Part shown: one piece after another, positions 41,527 to 50,423 of the stretch
Layout: each line of letters opens with the position of its first letter
How positions within the stretch are numbered: the first letter of the stretch is position 1
Assembly: GCA_024234265.1 (NCBI GenBank)
Contig: JACKOM010000003.1
Span: 256,032-320,031, forward strand
Length of the DNA: 64,000 nt
Source: Oceanospirillaceae bacterium
Lineage (GTDB): Bacteria; Pseudomonadota; Gammaproteobacteria; Pseudomonadales; Oceanobacteraceae
Direction: 5' to 3'
Made by a program: the position numbers and the translations under genes
Notes under the pieces: generated by a model
Told to the model about the DNA's origin: nothing
Seen by the model: the letters and a program-made list of their open reading frames with translations, nothing else
The model's database searches: none

Positions 41527-42384
41527 TCAGGCGGTTACCTGATAACGGCGTTTTAATACCCGGCTCAGGGCCTGTTTCCAGGGTTTGGGTTTAATACCAA
41601 AACTGAACAGGATTTTTTTCGAGGCCAGCAGGGGGCTGGCTTCACTGAAGTGACGGTTCATATCGCTGGCATTATCCGCCACTATGTCCTCCACCATCAG
41701 CACGTCATATTGCCGCGCATTGGCCACCACTACTTCGGCAAACTGAAACAGGGACATCACTTCGCTGGAGCTGTAGTGGTAAATGCCCCACAGGCTTTCG
41801 GTGTATTGCACCTGGCGGGTCATGGCCAGCAAAACCGCCGCAGTATCACAGGCAGACGTCGGGCTGACCTGCTTACGGTCAGATAAATGCAGGTGTTGCT
41901 CCTGCTTGGCCAAGCTCAGCACCCTGCTTGCCACATCTTCACCTTTGGATGAAAACAACCAGCCCACGCGCAGCAGCAAATAACGCCGGCAGTGACGCAT
42001 GATGGCCTCTTCAATCACGGCATAACGTTTGGCTTCATCGGTATTCAGGGTCAGGGCATCAGTCTCGGTGAAATGGCTGCCGTCCTGCCCGCTGAATACC
42101 AGGCTGCTCGACAACTGCACCATGGCAACCCCTGCGGATTCGCAAGCCTGGGCAAGGTAAGCCGCTTTTTCAGCACTTAGGCTTTGTTTGGCGGTGAGCG
42201 TATTCACCAGCACAGTGGCATGGGTTTCTTCGAGATGACGGCGGATATCCGCTAAATCGTTGAGATTCCAGTCGGTACTTGTGATCGCCGTAAAACGCAG
42301 ATTATGGCTTTGTGCCTGTTCCGACAGGGAAAGGCCAACCGGGTTATCAACCCCGATGATGATCAGATGGCTACGTGGCACCAT
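41527..42384 (-). CDS. RmlD-like sugar-nucleotide-binding SDR-family protein
   Basis: 285 residues of the dTDP-4-dehydrorhamnose reductase (RmlD) type with an N-terminal Rossmann start (IIIGVDNPVGLSL) and a central SSSLVFSG. In active members the Tyr-xxx-Lys pair catalyses hydride transfer; the matching place here reads YAVIEEAI, so the Lys is Glu. This, and the absence of other rhamnose genes, makes a classic reductase role doubtful. ATG 42384 is preferred over an extension to 42447. The IS element begins 122 bases upstream. Confidence 0.75.
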   Translation of the reverse strand: MVPRSHLIIIGVDNPVGLSLSEQAQSHNLRFTAITSTDWNLNDLADIRRHLEETHATVLVNTLTAKQSLSAEKAAYLAQACESAGVAMVQLSSSLVFSGQDGSHFTETDALTLNTDEAKRYAVIEEAIMRHCRRYLLLRVGWLFSSKGEDVASRVLSLAKQEQHLHLSDRKQVSPTSACDTAAVLLAMTRQVQYTESLWGIYHYSSSEVMSLFQFAEVVVANARQYDVLMVEDIVADNASDMNRHFSEASPLLASKKILFSFGIKPKPWKQALSRVLKRRYQVTA

Positions 42385-42496
42385 GTTAACTGACTGAAAT
42401 CCTGCAATTCTGAGGTAATACAAAGAGATGAAGCTGCAATGTATCAAGCTTAGTCACAGGAGACTAGCCCGTTACCCCGCACCATAAAAAAAAGCC

Positions 42497-42505
42497 TGCA
42501 TGGCA
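42497..42505. repeat. Target-site duplication of the IS element, left copy
   Basis: TGCATGGCA, repeated exactly at 43782-43790 on the other side of the insertion sequence. Nine bases is within the usual range for IS4-family elements. Confidence 0.88.
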
Positions 42506-43781
42506 GCACGGCTGTCCCACAGTTTTAACCTCATACCGCGAGCCTCATCTGAGGCTCGTTTTCTTTCCCCCTCTCTGGCGGAGGATTAAGCACTTCCATC
42601 AGTGATTTTCTTTCAAACAGGTTTAACCTCAGCACCCTCAACATCCGGTAAACCGTCCAACCCGCACGGGCCGCGTAACGTGCATAGGCCACCAATAAAT
42701 ACACGATCATCGCTATCCATATCTGGGTCATGACTGCGTTACGTGATGTTCCCAAAAAACCACGAATGCTCAGGCTTTGTTTGATCGCTTTAAAAAATAA
42801 TTCAACCTGCCAACGATCTTTATAAATACCTGCAATGGTTTTGGCTGACAGCTCAAAATGGTTGGTTAAAAACTCATAGGTTTTTTCTGTTTCATGGCAG
42901 TGATACACCACTCGCCGCAACGCGGGTACTCCGCGTTTCTCCGCATGGGCGCTGCTGAACTGAATATCCTGATCAGCTAATATCCCGTGCACAGGATTGG
43001 CTGAGTAACTCTTTGTGACTGTAAAAACCGCATTGCTGCGTAGGCGGGTAACGAAGAAAACCCCTTGTTTTGTAAGATTTGCGAACCATTCGTAATCCAT
43101 ATAACCCTTATCAAACGCAACAATGCTGCCTTTTGGGAAATGAAATTCACGTCCCTTAACCATGTCGTTCTCCTGACCATCGCTTAACGCAACAAATTCA
43201 GGAATCAATGTGCCGTGATTTAACCCCACACTGAGTTTGACGTTGGCGGTATCGTCACGGTGTGCAGCCCAAGGAAACACACTCAGTGATAAATCAATGG
43301 CGCTGGCATCCAGGGAATAGAGTGGATTTTTAAAGCGGAATTTATGTTTTCCCGGCATGTTTTTGCAATGGGTTAATAATTTTCCGAACAGGTTCTGATA
43401 CAGCTCCGCGGGTTGTTTTTCGTTCATTCTTGCCAGGGTTGAGCGGGCAATGGGTTTGGCACCGAGATGGTAGAGTTTGTGGCGCTGCGCCTGCAGGTTG
43501 GCCTGAATATCCCGCAAACTTTGGCGGCCGGAGAGTTGTGCCATGGCCATGCCAATGAATTGATCCCAGCGGGAAGCTGAGCGAAGTTTTTGCCCTGTAT
43601 GATGCTGTTGTGCGAGATTTTCAAATTCATGTCTCACAACAGGTTTGAGTAGTTGGTGGAAGGCAGTGTTAGAATGCGACAAAGCCTGAACTCCTTGTGT
43701 TGTCTGCTGTGTGGAAACGTCAGAATAACACGCGGGGTTCAGGCTTTTTTGTGGTTACGTCAAACTGTGGGACAGCAGTGC
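42506..43781 (-). mobile_element. IS4-family insertion sequence, complete (1,276 bp)
   Basis: Bounded by inverted ends GCACGGCTGTCCCACAGTTT (left) and the inverse of GCACTGCTGTCCCACAGTTT (right), 19 of 20 matching, and by the 9-bp duplication TGCATGGCA. It encodes one intact transposase on the minus strand. Removing the element and one duplication rejoins AAAAAGCC-TGCATGGCA-GGCTTTTT, a perfect terminator for ssb, so the IS landed in the loop and stem of that terminator. High end identity and intact frame suggest a recent, possibly active copy. Confidence 0.9.
42531..43682 (-). CDS. IS4-family transposase
   Basis: 383 residues with the DUF4372 N-terminal region and a DDE catalytic core: first Asp in LYSLDAS, second in VAFDKGYMDYEW, and the IS4-family YREK signature in YKDRWQVELFFKAIK (Y, R, E, K at the prescribed spacing). 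TTG 43682 is the likely start, with AAGGAG 8 bases upstream. No frameshift or stop is seen. Confidence 0.93.
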   Translation of the reverse strand: MSHSNTAFHQLLKPVVRHEFENLAQQHHTGQKLRSASRWDQFIGMAMAQLSGRQSLRDIQANLQAQRHKLYHLGAKPIARSTLARMNEKQPAELYQNLFGKLLTHCKNMPGKHKFRFKNPLYSLDASAIDLSLSVFPWAAHRDDTANVKLSVGLNHGTLIPEFVALSDGQENDMVKGREFHFPKGSIVAFDKGYMDYEWFANLTKQGVFFVTRLRSNAVFTVTKSYSANPVHGILADQDIQFSSAHAEKRGVPALRRVVYHCHETEKTYEFLTNHFELSAKTIAGIYKDRWQVELFFKAIKQSLSIRGFLGTSRNAVMTQIWIAMIVYLLVAYARYAARAGWTVYRMLRVLRLNLFERKSLMEVLNPPPERGKENEPQMRLAV

Positions 43782-43797
43782 TGCATGGCAGGCTTTT
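43782..43797. repeat. Right target-site duplication and remaining half of the ssb terminator
   Basis: TGCATGGCA at 43782-43790 duplicates 42497-42505. The following GGCTTTTT was one arm of the terminator hairpin; the other arm, AAAAAGCC, now lies on the far side of the insertion sequence. Confidence 0.85.
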
Positions 43798-43825
43798 TCC
43801 GGAACTGCGGCTTAACAATTTCCGA

Positions 43826-44422
43826 TCAGAACGGGATATCGTCGTCGAAATCGTCAAATGCATTCATCGGCTGTGCGGCAGGTTTAGGTGCCTGCGGACG
43901 CTGCATTGGCTGGGCATAATTCTGTTGTGGTGCGGCACCATATGCAGGTTGGGCAACGGGCTGCTGGGGTGCACGCATTGGCTGCTGGGCAGGCTGATAG
44001 TTATTCTGTTGTGGCATAACCTGGGCCTGTGGTGCCATGGCAGGTTGCTGCTGATAACCGCCCATATCCTGACCGGCGTTTTGGTTACGGCTGTCGAGCA
44101 TGGTCATTTCGTTCGCCACGATTTCAGTGGTGTAACGTTTGATGCCGTCTTTTTCCCACTCGCGGGTTTGCAGTTTGCCTTCGATATAAACCTTGGCGCC
44201 TTTTTTCAGGTATTCACCCATGATTTCCGCCAGGCGCGCATAGGCCACTACACGGTGCCATTCGGTTTTTTCAACTTTCTGGCCAGTGGCGCGGTCGTTG
44301 TAACCTTCATCGGTAGCCAGGGTCAGGTTAGTGACCGCACCGCCATTAGGCATGTAACGCACTTCAGGATCACGCCCTAAAGTACCGATTAAAATCACTT
44401 TGTTAACACTGCCTCTGGCCAT
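43826..44422 (-). CDS. ssb: Single-stranded DNA-binding protein
   Basis: Tetrameric single-strand binding protein in replication and repair. The 198-residue protein has the OB-fold start MARGSVNKVILIGTLGRDPE, WHRVVAYARLAEIMGEYLKKG, a long Gln/Pro/Ala-rich linker and the acidic tail DFDDDIPF that recruits partner proteins. It follows the MFS gene by 21 bases on the same strand. Its terminator has been split by the insertion sequence, so its transcript probably reads into the transposase gene. Confidence 0.98.
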   Translation of the reverse strand: MARGSVNKVILIGTLGRDPEVRYMPNGGAVTNLTLATDEGYNDRATGQKVEKTEWHRVVAYARLAEIMGEYLKKGAKVYIEGKLQTREWEKDGIKRYTTEIVANEMTMLDSRNQNAGQDMGGYQQQPAMAPQAQVMPQQNNYQPAQQPMRAPQQPVAQPAYGAAPQQNYAQPMQRPQAPKPAAQPMNAFDDFDDDIPF

Positions 44423-44443
44423 ATTGCTCTCCGGATCAGCGGC

Positions 44444-45793
44444 CTAAATGCCGCTCTCAATCAAATTCAGGTTCTTGGGATCAAATACTTTGGGGTCAAC
44501 TTTCAGGTAAGCGGTTTGTACTTCCTGCATAACCACCGCTTCGCACACGCCGGCCACGGCCATTAATTTGCCAACCAGTTGTTCGCTTTGTGCGGTGTTG
44601 TCTACTTTCACTTCCAGCATGTAACTGGTCAGGTGTTTTGGACGGGCCATGGTCGCCACCAGGACGAGCCACAATACCACCAATGGTAAAACAACCCAAA
44701 ATACTTTATCTGCACCCAAATGCTGGGCTGTTATGCCACCCAGAGCACCACCCACAAAAGCACCGCTGAACTGGCAGGTGGAATAAAAACCCATGGCCGC
44801 GCCTTTATATCCCGCCGGTGCAAACTTGCTCACCAGAGATGGCAAACTTGCCTCGAGAATATTAAATGCGATGAAAAATACCCCTAAACCCAGGATCAGG
44901 CCGTAGAGGCCATGGGATACACCCAGAATGCTGATTGCGGCTAATAACAGGCTCACGGCAATGAACATCACTTCCTTCATGCGCTGGCGTTTTTCCGCCA
45001 CTATGATGAAGGGCACCATGATGATAAAGGCGATCAACATAATCGGCAGATAAATGTGCCAGTGCTCGCTTTTTGGCAGGCCATCGTTCACCAGGGCTTT
45101 GGGCACCACCACGAAACACGCCACCATCACGGTGTGCAGAATAAAAATACCCGCGCTCAGACGCAGTAACTGGGTATCACGCAGTATGCCGCCCATGTGT
45201 TTCCAGAATGCACCGCTTTCCGCAGCACGGGTCTGGCGTACGGGTGTTGGCACCACAAACATCACTAATAAAACAGCCAGGCATGACAGTGTGCCCGTCA
45301 GGATGAACAAACCCGTCAGGCCCATATGCCCGCCAATGGCAGGGCCAACCACCATGGCAACAGAGAACGACAAACCTATGCTGGCGCCAACCGATGCCAT
45401 TGCTTTGGTACGTGATTCTTCGCGGGTTAAATCTGTGAGTAATGCCATCAGAGTACTGGCAATGGCACCGGCACCCTGCAGGGCGCGGCCCGCAATCAGG
45501 CCCCAGATGTTATCGCTGACGGCGGCTAACACACTGCCCGCCGCAAAAATCAGCAAACCGGCAATCAAAACCGGCTTACGGCCAAGGCGATCGGAGAAAA
45601 TGCCAAACGGAATCTGAAATATCGCCTGGGTCAAACCATAGGCGCCCATGGCCATGCCCAGCAGAAAGCCGGTTGCACCCTGGTAATCTTCCGCATACAG
45701 GGCCAGCACAGGTAACACCATAAACAGGCCGAACATGCGCAGGGCATAAATCAGCGCAAGGGTGGAGACAGCTTTACGTTCGACAGAATTCAT
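44444..45793 (-). CDS. MFS transporter with C-terminal ferredoxin-like domain (YajR-like)
   Basis: 449 residues with 12 predicted membrane segments. The major-facilitator signature is visible in FSDRLGRKPVL after the second segment. After segment 12 a soluble domain of about 65 residues (YMLEVKVDNTAQSEQLVGKL to the end) fits the ferredoxin-like YAM domain of YajR. The substrate is unknown. ATG 45793 is preferred to 45805. In Pseudomonas-type genomes a similar MFS gene lies between uvrA and ssb, as here. Confidence 0.88.
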   Translation of the reverse strand: MNSVERKAVSTLALIYALRMFGLFMVLPVLALYAEDYQGATGFLLGMAMGAYGLTQAIFQIPFGIFSDRLGRKPVLIAGLLIFAAGSVLAAVSDNIWGLIAGRALQGAGAIASTLMALLTDLTREESRTKAMASVGASIGLSFSVAMVVGPAIGGHMGLTGLFILTGTLSCLAVLLVMFVVPTPVRQTRAAESGAFWKHMGGILRDTQLLRLSAGIFILHTVMVACFVVVPKALVNDGLPKSEHWHIYLPIMLIAFIIMVPFIIVAEKRQRMKEVMFIAVSLLLAAISILGVSHGLYGLILGLGVFFIAFNILEASLPSLVSKFAPAGYKGAAMGFYSTCQFSGAFVGGALGGITAQHLGADKVFWVVLPLVVLWLVLVATMARPKHLTSYMLEVKVDNTAQSEQLVGKLMAVAGVCEAVVMQEVQTAYLKVDPKVFDPKNLNLIESGI

Positions 45794-45998
45794 ATCACAC
45801 CACACTTAAAGGGTGCGGCATTCTAACAACCTGCCCCCCATGATGGAATGTTATTTGGCTCGGCTTGTATTGAACGCTCGTATAGTAAAAAGTGAGGACT
45901 GCTTAACCAGATAAGACTGTAATTTTTTGTAACACAGAGTAAAATGCGCCGCATTATAACGAGAAACTTACGCTAACCTCTCAACACTAAGGGACGAT

Positions 45999-46670
45999 AT
46001 GGATATCAACAGCCCTATCCAGCGCCTATTGTTAATAGGCCAGAAGAACATCCAGAATTCTCTGCTGACCGGCTTCCTGCACCAACGCTTACCGATTGAG
46101 TGTGAAATGCTCGACGCAGCCCAGGAACTGAACCCCGAAACCCTCAAAGCAAACAGCCTGATCTGCATCGACGGCCACAGCCTGCGTTATGAAAAATGTA
46201 ACGAAATCCTCGAAGTAGCACATGCCCGTCAGGCAGGCCAACGGGTCATCATTTTCAATATCGACATGAACACCAGCTACGAGCAACTGGTGCAATGGCC
46301 GGAAATGGTGGGTTTCTTTTATAAAGGCACCAGCCAGAACCACATGGTCAAAGGGATTCTGGCCATCCTCAAGGGTGAGGTGTGGTTCAGCCGTAAGTTA
46401 CTCAACAGTTTTATTTCCCGTTTCCGCCGTGCGCCGGCCCAAACGCCACCTGCGCTGTACAACCTGACCAAACGTGAAAAACAAATTCTGCAGCTCAGCG
46501 CCACCGGTGCAAAAAATGCGGATATTGCCGACCACCTCAACGTCAGCACCCACACGGTGAAAACCCACATGTACAACCTGTTCAAGAAGATCAATGTGTC
46601 CAACCGGATACAGGCGATCAACTGGGCAAAACAGCATCTGCCCAGCCTTGAACTGGACCACGCGGAATAA
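45999..46670 (+). CDS. LuxR-family regulator of the VpsT/CsgD type with WFSR motif
   Basis: 223 residues: an N-terminal receiver-like domain without a complete set of phosphorylation residues, then a LuxR helix-turn-helix (LTKREKQILQLSATG, IADHLNVSTHTVKTHMYNLFKK). At 129-132 it has WFSR, matching the W[FLM][TS]R motif that binds c-di-GMP in VpsT of Vibrio cholerae, at almost the same position (131-134) and in a protein of almost the same length. A c-di-GMP-responsive biofilm regulator is inferred. ATG 45999 follows AAGGGA. It is divergent from the MFS-ssb pair and upstream of uvrA, with a terminator between. Confidence 0.85.
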   Translation: MDINSPIQRLLLIGQKNIQNSLLTGFLHQRLPIECEMLDAAQELNPETLKANSLICIDGHSLRYEKCNEILEVAHARQAGQRVIIFNIDMNTSYEQLVQWPEMVGFFYKGTSQNHMVKGILAILKGEVWFSRKLLNSFISRFRRAPAQTPPALYNLTKREKQILQLSATGAKNADIADHLNVSTHTVKTHMYNLFKKINVSNRIQAINWAKQHLPSLELDHAE

Positions 46671-46684
46671 TCACCGCGCCCGAT

Positions 46685-46711
46685 AAAAAAGCACCTGCGG
46701 GTGCTTTTTTT
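46685..46711 (+). terminator. Rho-independent terminator
   Basis: Perfect 11-bp stem AAAAAAGCACC / GGTGCTTTTTT with a TGCG loop and further T, 14 bases after the VpsT-like gene. Confidence 0.88.
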
Positions 46712-46784
46712 CATTCTGCATAAACCCCTTATTAGAGAAGGCTTCGTATATACTGCTTCTTTTTTCGATTGCAGCGTGTGGGTT

Positions 46785-49607
46785 ATGGATAAAATACTGG
46801 TACGTGGGGCGCGTACCCACAATCTGAAAAACATCAATCTGGATATTCCCCGTGACAAACTGGTGGTGATTACCGGTTTATCCGGTTCAGGTAAATCCTC
46901 CCTCGCGTTTGACACCTTATATGCCGAAGGTCAGCGCCGTTACGTGGAATCACTCTCCACCTACGCGCGCCAGTTTTTATCCATGATGGAAAAACCCGAT
47001 GTGGACCACATCGAAGGTTTATCACCTGCCATTTCCATCGAGCAGAAATCCACCTCCCATAACCCACGCTCCACCGTAGGCACAGTTACCGAAATATACG
47101 ACTACCTGCGTTTGTTATACGCCCGTGTCGGCCAGCCCCGCTGCCCAGACCATGGCGAGCATTTAGAAGCACAAACCGTCAGCCAGATGGTGGATCAGGT
47201 ATTGGCCCTGCCTGAAGGCAGCAAGGTGATGGTGCTCGCACCGGTTGTGCAGGAACGTAAAGGTGAGCACCTGCACCTGCTCGAGCAATTACGCAGTCAG
47301 GGTTTTGTGCGCGCGCGGGTTGATGGTGTGATCTGCGACCTGGACGATGTGCCCGAGCTGGAAAAAAACAAAAAACACAGTATCGATGTGGTAGTTGACC
47401 GCCTTAAGGTCCGTGACGATATCCAACAGCGCCTGGCGGAATCCTTCGAAACGGCACTGGAATTAAGCAATGGCATTGCGCGGGTGCAAAGCATGGATGA
47501 CGACAGCATCAACCTGCTGTTCTCCAGCCGTTTTGCCTGCCCTGTGTGTGGTTACAGCATTCCCGATTTAGAGCCCCGTTTATTCTCCTTTAACAATCCC
47601 GCGGGGGCATGCCCCACCTGCGATGGCCTTGGGGTGAAACAGTATTTTGATCCTGAAAAAATTATTCAGGACGACAGCCTGAGCATCAGTGAAGGCGCTA
47701 TCCGTGGCTGGGACAGACGCTCTGTGTATTACTACCAGATGCTGTGTGCCGTGGCGGAGCATTTTGGTTTCAGCGTGGATATACCACTGCGCAAACTGAC
47801 GAAAAAGCAGCAGGGTTACATTCTCAACGGCAGTGGCAGTGAAAGCATTAACTTCCATTATGTGAACAGCCGCGGTGACACTGTCATCAAAAACCACACC
47901 TTTGAAGGTGTGCTGCCCAACCTGGAGCGCCGCTACCACGAAACCGATTCACAGATGGTGCGTGATGAGCTCGCCAAGCTGCTCAGTGTGCAGCCCTGCC
48001 CTGCGTGCGAAGGCTCACGCCTACGCAAAGAAGCGCGCAACGTGTTTATCGATGATCACAATATTGGCCAGATCACCTGCAAGCCCATCAGCGATGCCCA
48101 GGTCTATTTCAAAAGCCTCAAACTCAGTGGGCGCCGCGGTGAAATCGCCGATAAAATTCTTAAGGAAATCCGCGACCGCCTGCAATTTCTGGTGAATGTG
48201 GGCCTGGATTACCTGTCGCTTGATCGTTCAGCGGATACCCTCTCGGGCGGTGAAGCGCAGCGTATCCGCCTTGCCAGTCAGATAGGCGCTGGCCTTGTGG
48301 GGGTTATGTACATTCTCGATGAACCCTCCATCGGCCTGCACCAGCGCGATAACGAACGCCTGCTGAAAACCCTTGAGCACCTTCGTGACCTTGGTAATAC
48401 CGTGATAGTGGTCGAGCACGATGAAGACGCTATCCGCGCCGCGGATTACATCGTGGATATCGGCCCCGGGGCCGGTGTGCATGGCGGTGAAGTCATCGCT
48501 GCAGGCACCCCTGCACAGATACTGAAAAACAAGAACTCCGTCACCGGGCAGTACCTGAGCGGAGCACGCAAAATTGAAATTCCCGGCAAACGCACCCCAG
48601 TCGATAAGGAAAAAATGCTGGTTTTAAGCGGTGCCAAAGGTAACAACCTGCAAAACGTAGAGCTCAGCATTCCTGTGGGTTTATTCACCTGCGTGACCGG
48701 TGTCAGCGGCAGCGGCAAATCCACCCTGATTAACCGTACCCTGTTTCCGCTGGCGGCGATTGCCCTTAACGGCGCATCCGTCATCAAACCCGATGTGCAT
48801 GAGTCCGTGCAGGGTATGGAACATTTCGATAAATGCGTGGATATCGACCAAAGCCCGATAGGACGTACACCCCGTTCTAACCCTGCTACCTATACAGGTA
48901 TTTTCACTGCGGTGCGGGATTTATTTGCCGGCACCCAGGAGTCCCGTGCGCGGGGTTATCAGGTTGGACGTTTTAGTTTTAACGTCAAAGGCGGGCGCTG
49001 CGAAGCCTGCCAGGGCGATGGTGTTATTAAAGTGGAAATGCACTTTCTCGCCGATATTTATGTGCCCTGTGATGTGTGTAAGGGCAAGCGCTATAACCGC
49101 GAAACCCTGGAAGTAAAATACAAAGGCAAAAATATTCACGAAGTTTTGGATATGACGGTCGAAGATGCACTCGGCTTTTTTGAAGCCATTCCCGCACTGC
49201 ACCGTAAACTGCAAACCCTGATGGATGTGGGCCTGAGTTATATAAAACTCGGCCAGAATGCGACAACCCTTTCCGGCGGTGAAGCGCAGCGGGTAAAACT
49301 TGCTAAGGAATTATCCAAACGCGATACAGGTAAAACCCTCTACATCCTCGATGAGCCGACCACAGGCCTGCACTTCCAGGATATTCAGCAGTTATTAACC
49401 GTATTGCACCGCCTGCGTGACCACGGCAATACCATAGTGGTGATCGAACATAACCTGGATGTGATTAAAACCGCAGACTGGATTGTGGATCTTGGCCCAG
49501 AAGGAGGCTCCCGCGGCGGGCAAATTATTGCTGAGGGCACCCCCGAACAGGTGGTGAAGGTAAAAGGCTCCTTCACCGGCAAATTCCTTAAACCATTATT
49601 GGGCTGA
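46785..49607 (+). CDS. uvrA: UvrABC system protein A
   Basis: Damage-recognition ATPase of nucleotide excision repair. The 940-residue protein carries two ABC modules: Walker A GLSGSGKSS near residues 31-39 and GVSGSGKST further on, each with an LSGGEAQR signature, and zinc-binding Cys clusters (CPVCGYS, CPTCDG; CEACQGDG, CDVCKG). ATG 46785 is used; an open frame back to 46701 lies in the terminator. No canonical LexA box was found upstream. Confidence 0.98.
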   Translation: MDKILVRGARTHNLKNINLDIPRDKLVVITGLSGSGKSSLAFDTLYAEGQRRYVESLSTYARQFLSMMEKPDVDHIEGLSPAISIEQKSTSHNPRSTVGTVTEIYDYLRLLYARVGQPRCPDHGEHLEAQTVSQMVDQVLALPEGSKVMVLAPVVQERKGEHLHLLEQLRSQGFVRARVDGVICDLDDVPELEKNKKHSIDVVVDRLKVRDDIQQRLAESFETALELSNGIARVQSMDDDSINLLFSSRFACPVCGYSIPDLEPRLFSFNNPAGACPTCDGLGVKQYFDPEKIIQDDSLSISEGAIRGWDRRSVYYYQMLCAVAEHFGFSVDIPLRKLTKKQQGYILNGSGSESINFHYVNSRGDTVIKNHTFEGVLPNLERRYHETDSQMVRDELAKLLSVQPCPACEGSRLRKEARNVFIDDHNIGQITCKPISDAQVYFKSLKLSGRRGEIADKILKEIRDRLQFLVNVGLDYLSLDRSADTLSGGEAQRIRLASQIGAGLVGVMYILDEPSIGLHQRDNERLLKTLEHLRDLGNTVIVVEHDEDAIRAADYIVDIGPGAGVHGGEVIAAGTPAQILKNKNSVTGQYLSGARKIEIPGKRTPVDKEKMLVLSGAKGNNLQNVELSIPVGLFTCVTGVSGSGKSTLINRTLFPLAAIALNGASVIKPDVHESVQGMEHFDKCVDIDQSPIGRTPRSNPATYTGIFTAVRDLFAGTQESRARGYQVGRFSFNVKGGRCEACQGDGVIKVEMHFLADIYVPCDVCKGKRYNRETLEVKYKGKNIHEVLDMTVEDALGFFEAIPALHRKLQTLMDVGLSYIKLGQNATTLSGGEAQRVKLAKELSKRDTGKTLYILDEPTTGLHFQDIQQLLTVLHRLRDHGNTIVVIEHNLDVIKTADWIVDLGPEGGSRGGQIIAEGTPEQVVKVKGSFTGKFLKPLLG

Positions 49608-49632
49608 TATAGCCCCTGACACTGGAGTAAAT

Positions 49633-49929
49633 ATGTCTCAGGAAAAAGCTGCACAGAATATGGATAAAGATTTTTTCAAACGCACGGACGCGTTTATCCA
49701 GCTGGCCAATCAGCTTTCCCAGGAACAGGATCTCGGTAAAGTCAGTGCCAGTCTGCTGTATGCTGCAGCACGTTTTAATGCGTTTATCGTGGCATCTTCT
49801 GCTGCCGATAAAGCCGAAGCGGATCGCAATAAAGTGCAGGCGATTGATTATTTCACCAATCAATACCGCGCAATGCTGCTTGCCAATATGGATGATTACA
49901 TCGAAAAATTCGACGAATACCTGAAATAA
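49633..49929 (+). CDS. DUF3144-family protein
   Basis: 98 residues, helical, no signal. DFFKRTDAFIQLANQL and ASLLYAAARFNAFI match the DUF3144 family, for which no function is established. ACTGGAG is 8 bases before the ATG. It follows uvrA by 25 bases and may share its transcript; the shared terminator at 49953-49989 follows. Confidence 0.9.
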   Translation: MSQEKAAQNMDKDFFKRTDAFIQLANQLSQEQDLGKVSASLLYAAARFNAFIVASSAADKAEADRNKVQAIDYFTNQYRAMLLANMDDYIEKFDEYLK

Positions 49930-49952
49930 AACAAAGTCATAAAAATAAACGA

Positions 49953-49989
49953 AAATAAAAAAGGCCATCATAGATGGCCTTTTTTATTT
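49953..49989. terminator. Bidirectional terminator between DUF3144 gene and rplQ
   Basis: Perfect 17-bp inverted repeat (49953-49969 with 49973-49989), ATA loop, with A6 and T6 runs inside the stem. It ends the DUF3144 transcript and, on the minus strand, the whole ribosomal-protein cluster 14 bases after rplQ. Confidence 0.92.
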
Positions 49990-50003
49990 GTCCGCTGGGA
50001 GAC

Positions 50004-50396
50004 TTATTCAGCTACTTCTACAACTTCTTCAGAAGCAACTGGACGGTCAACCAGCTCAACGTAGCACATAGGTGCGTTATCGCCAGCACGGAAACCGCAC
50101 TTCAGAATACGCAGGTAGCCACCTTGACGGGACTGATAACGAGGACCCAGCTCGCTGAACAGTTTGCCTACCGCTTCTTTAGAGCGGGTACGGTCAAACG
50201 CTAAACGACGGTTAGCAACGCTATCTTCTTTTGCCAGGGTAATCAGAGGCTCAGCAACACGGCGAAGCTCTTTTGCCTTTGGCAAAGTAGTTTTAATGAT
50301 TTCATGTTCAAACAAGGACACGGCCATGTTTTTGAACATGGCGTGGCGATGTGAACTTGTACGGTTTAAGTGACGACCACTTTTACGATGACGCAT
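50004..50396 (-). CDS. rplQ: 50S ribosomal protein L17
   Basis: 130 residues beginning MRHRKSGRHLNRTSSHR, the family signature, with normal length. L17 binds 23S rRNA near the exit tunnel. It is the last gene of the alpha operon after rpoA, as in E. coli. Confidence 0.98.
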   Translation of the reverse strand: MRHRKSGRHLNRTSSHRHAMFKNMAVSLFEHEIIKTTLPKAKELRRVAEPLITLAKEDSVANRRLAFDRTRSKEAVGKLFSELGPRYQSRQGGYLRILKCGFRAGDNAPMCYVELVDRPVASEEVVEVAE

Positions 50397-50423
50397 CTTT
50401 AAATTCCTTACCTGATACCCTAA

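Noticed and set aside
43697..44380. Open frame of 227 residues on the plus strand
   Set aside because: Antisense to ssb; the apparent Leu/Trp/Cys-rich product is the shadow of the Gln/Pro-rich linker.
46720..46784. LexA box upstream of uvrA
   Set aside because: TATATACTGC is present, but no CTG-N10-CAG arrangement could be found.
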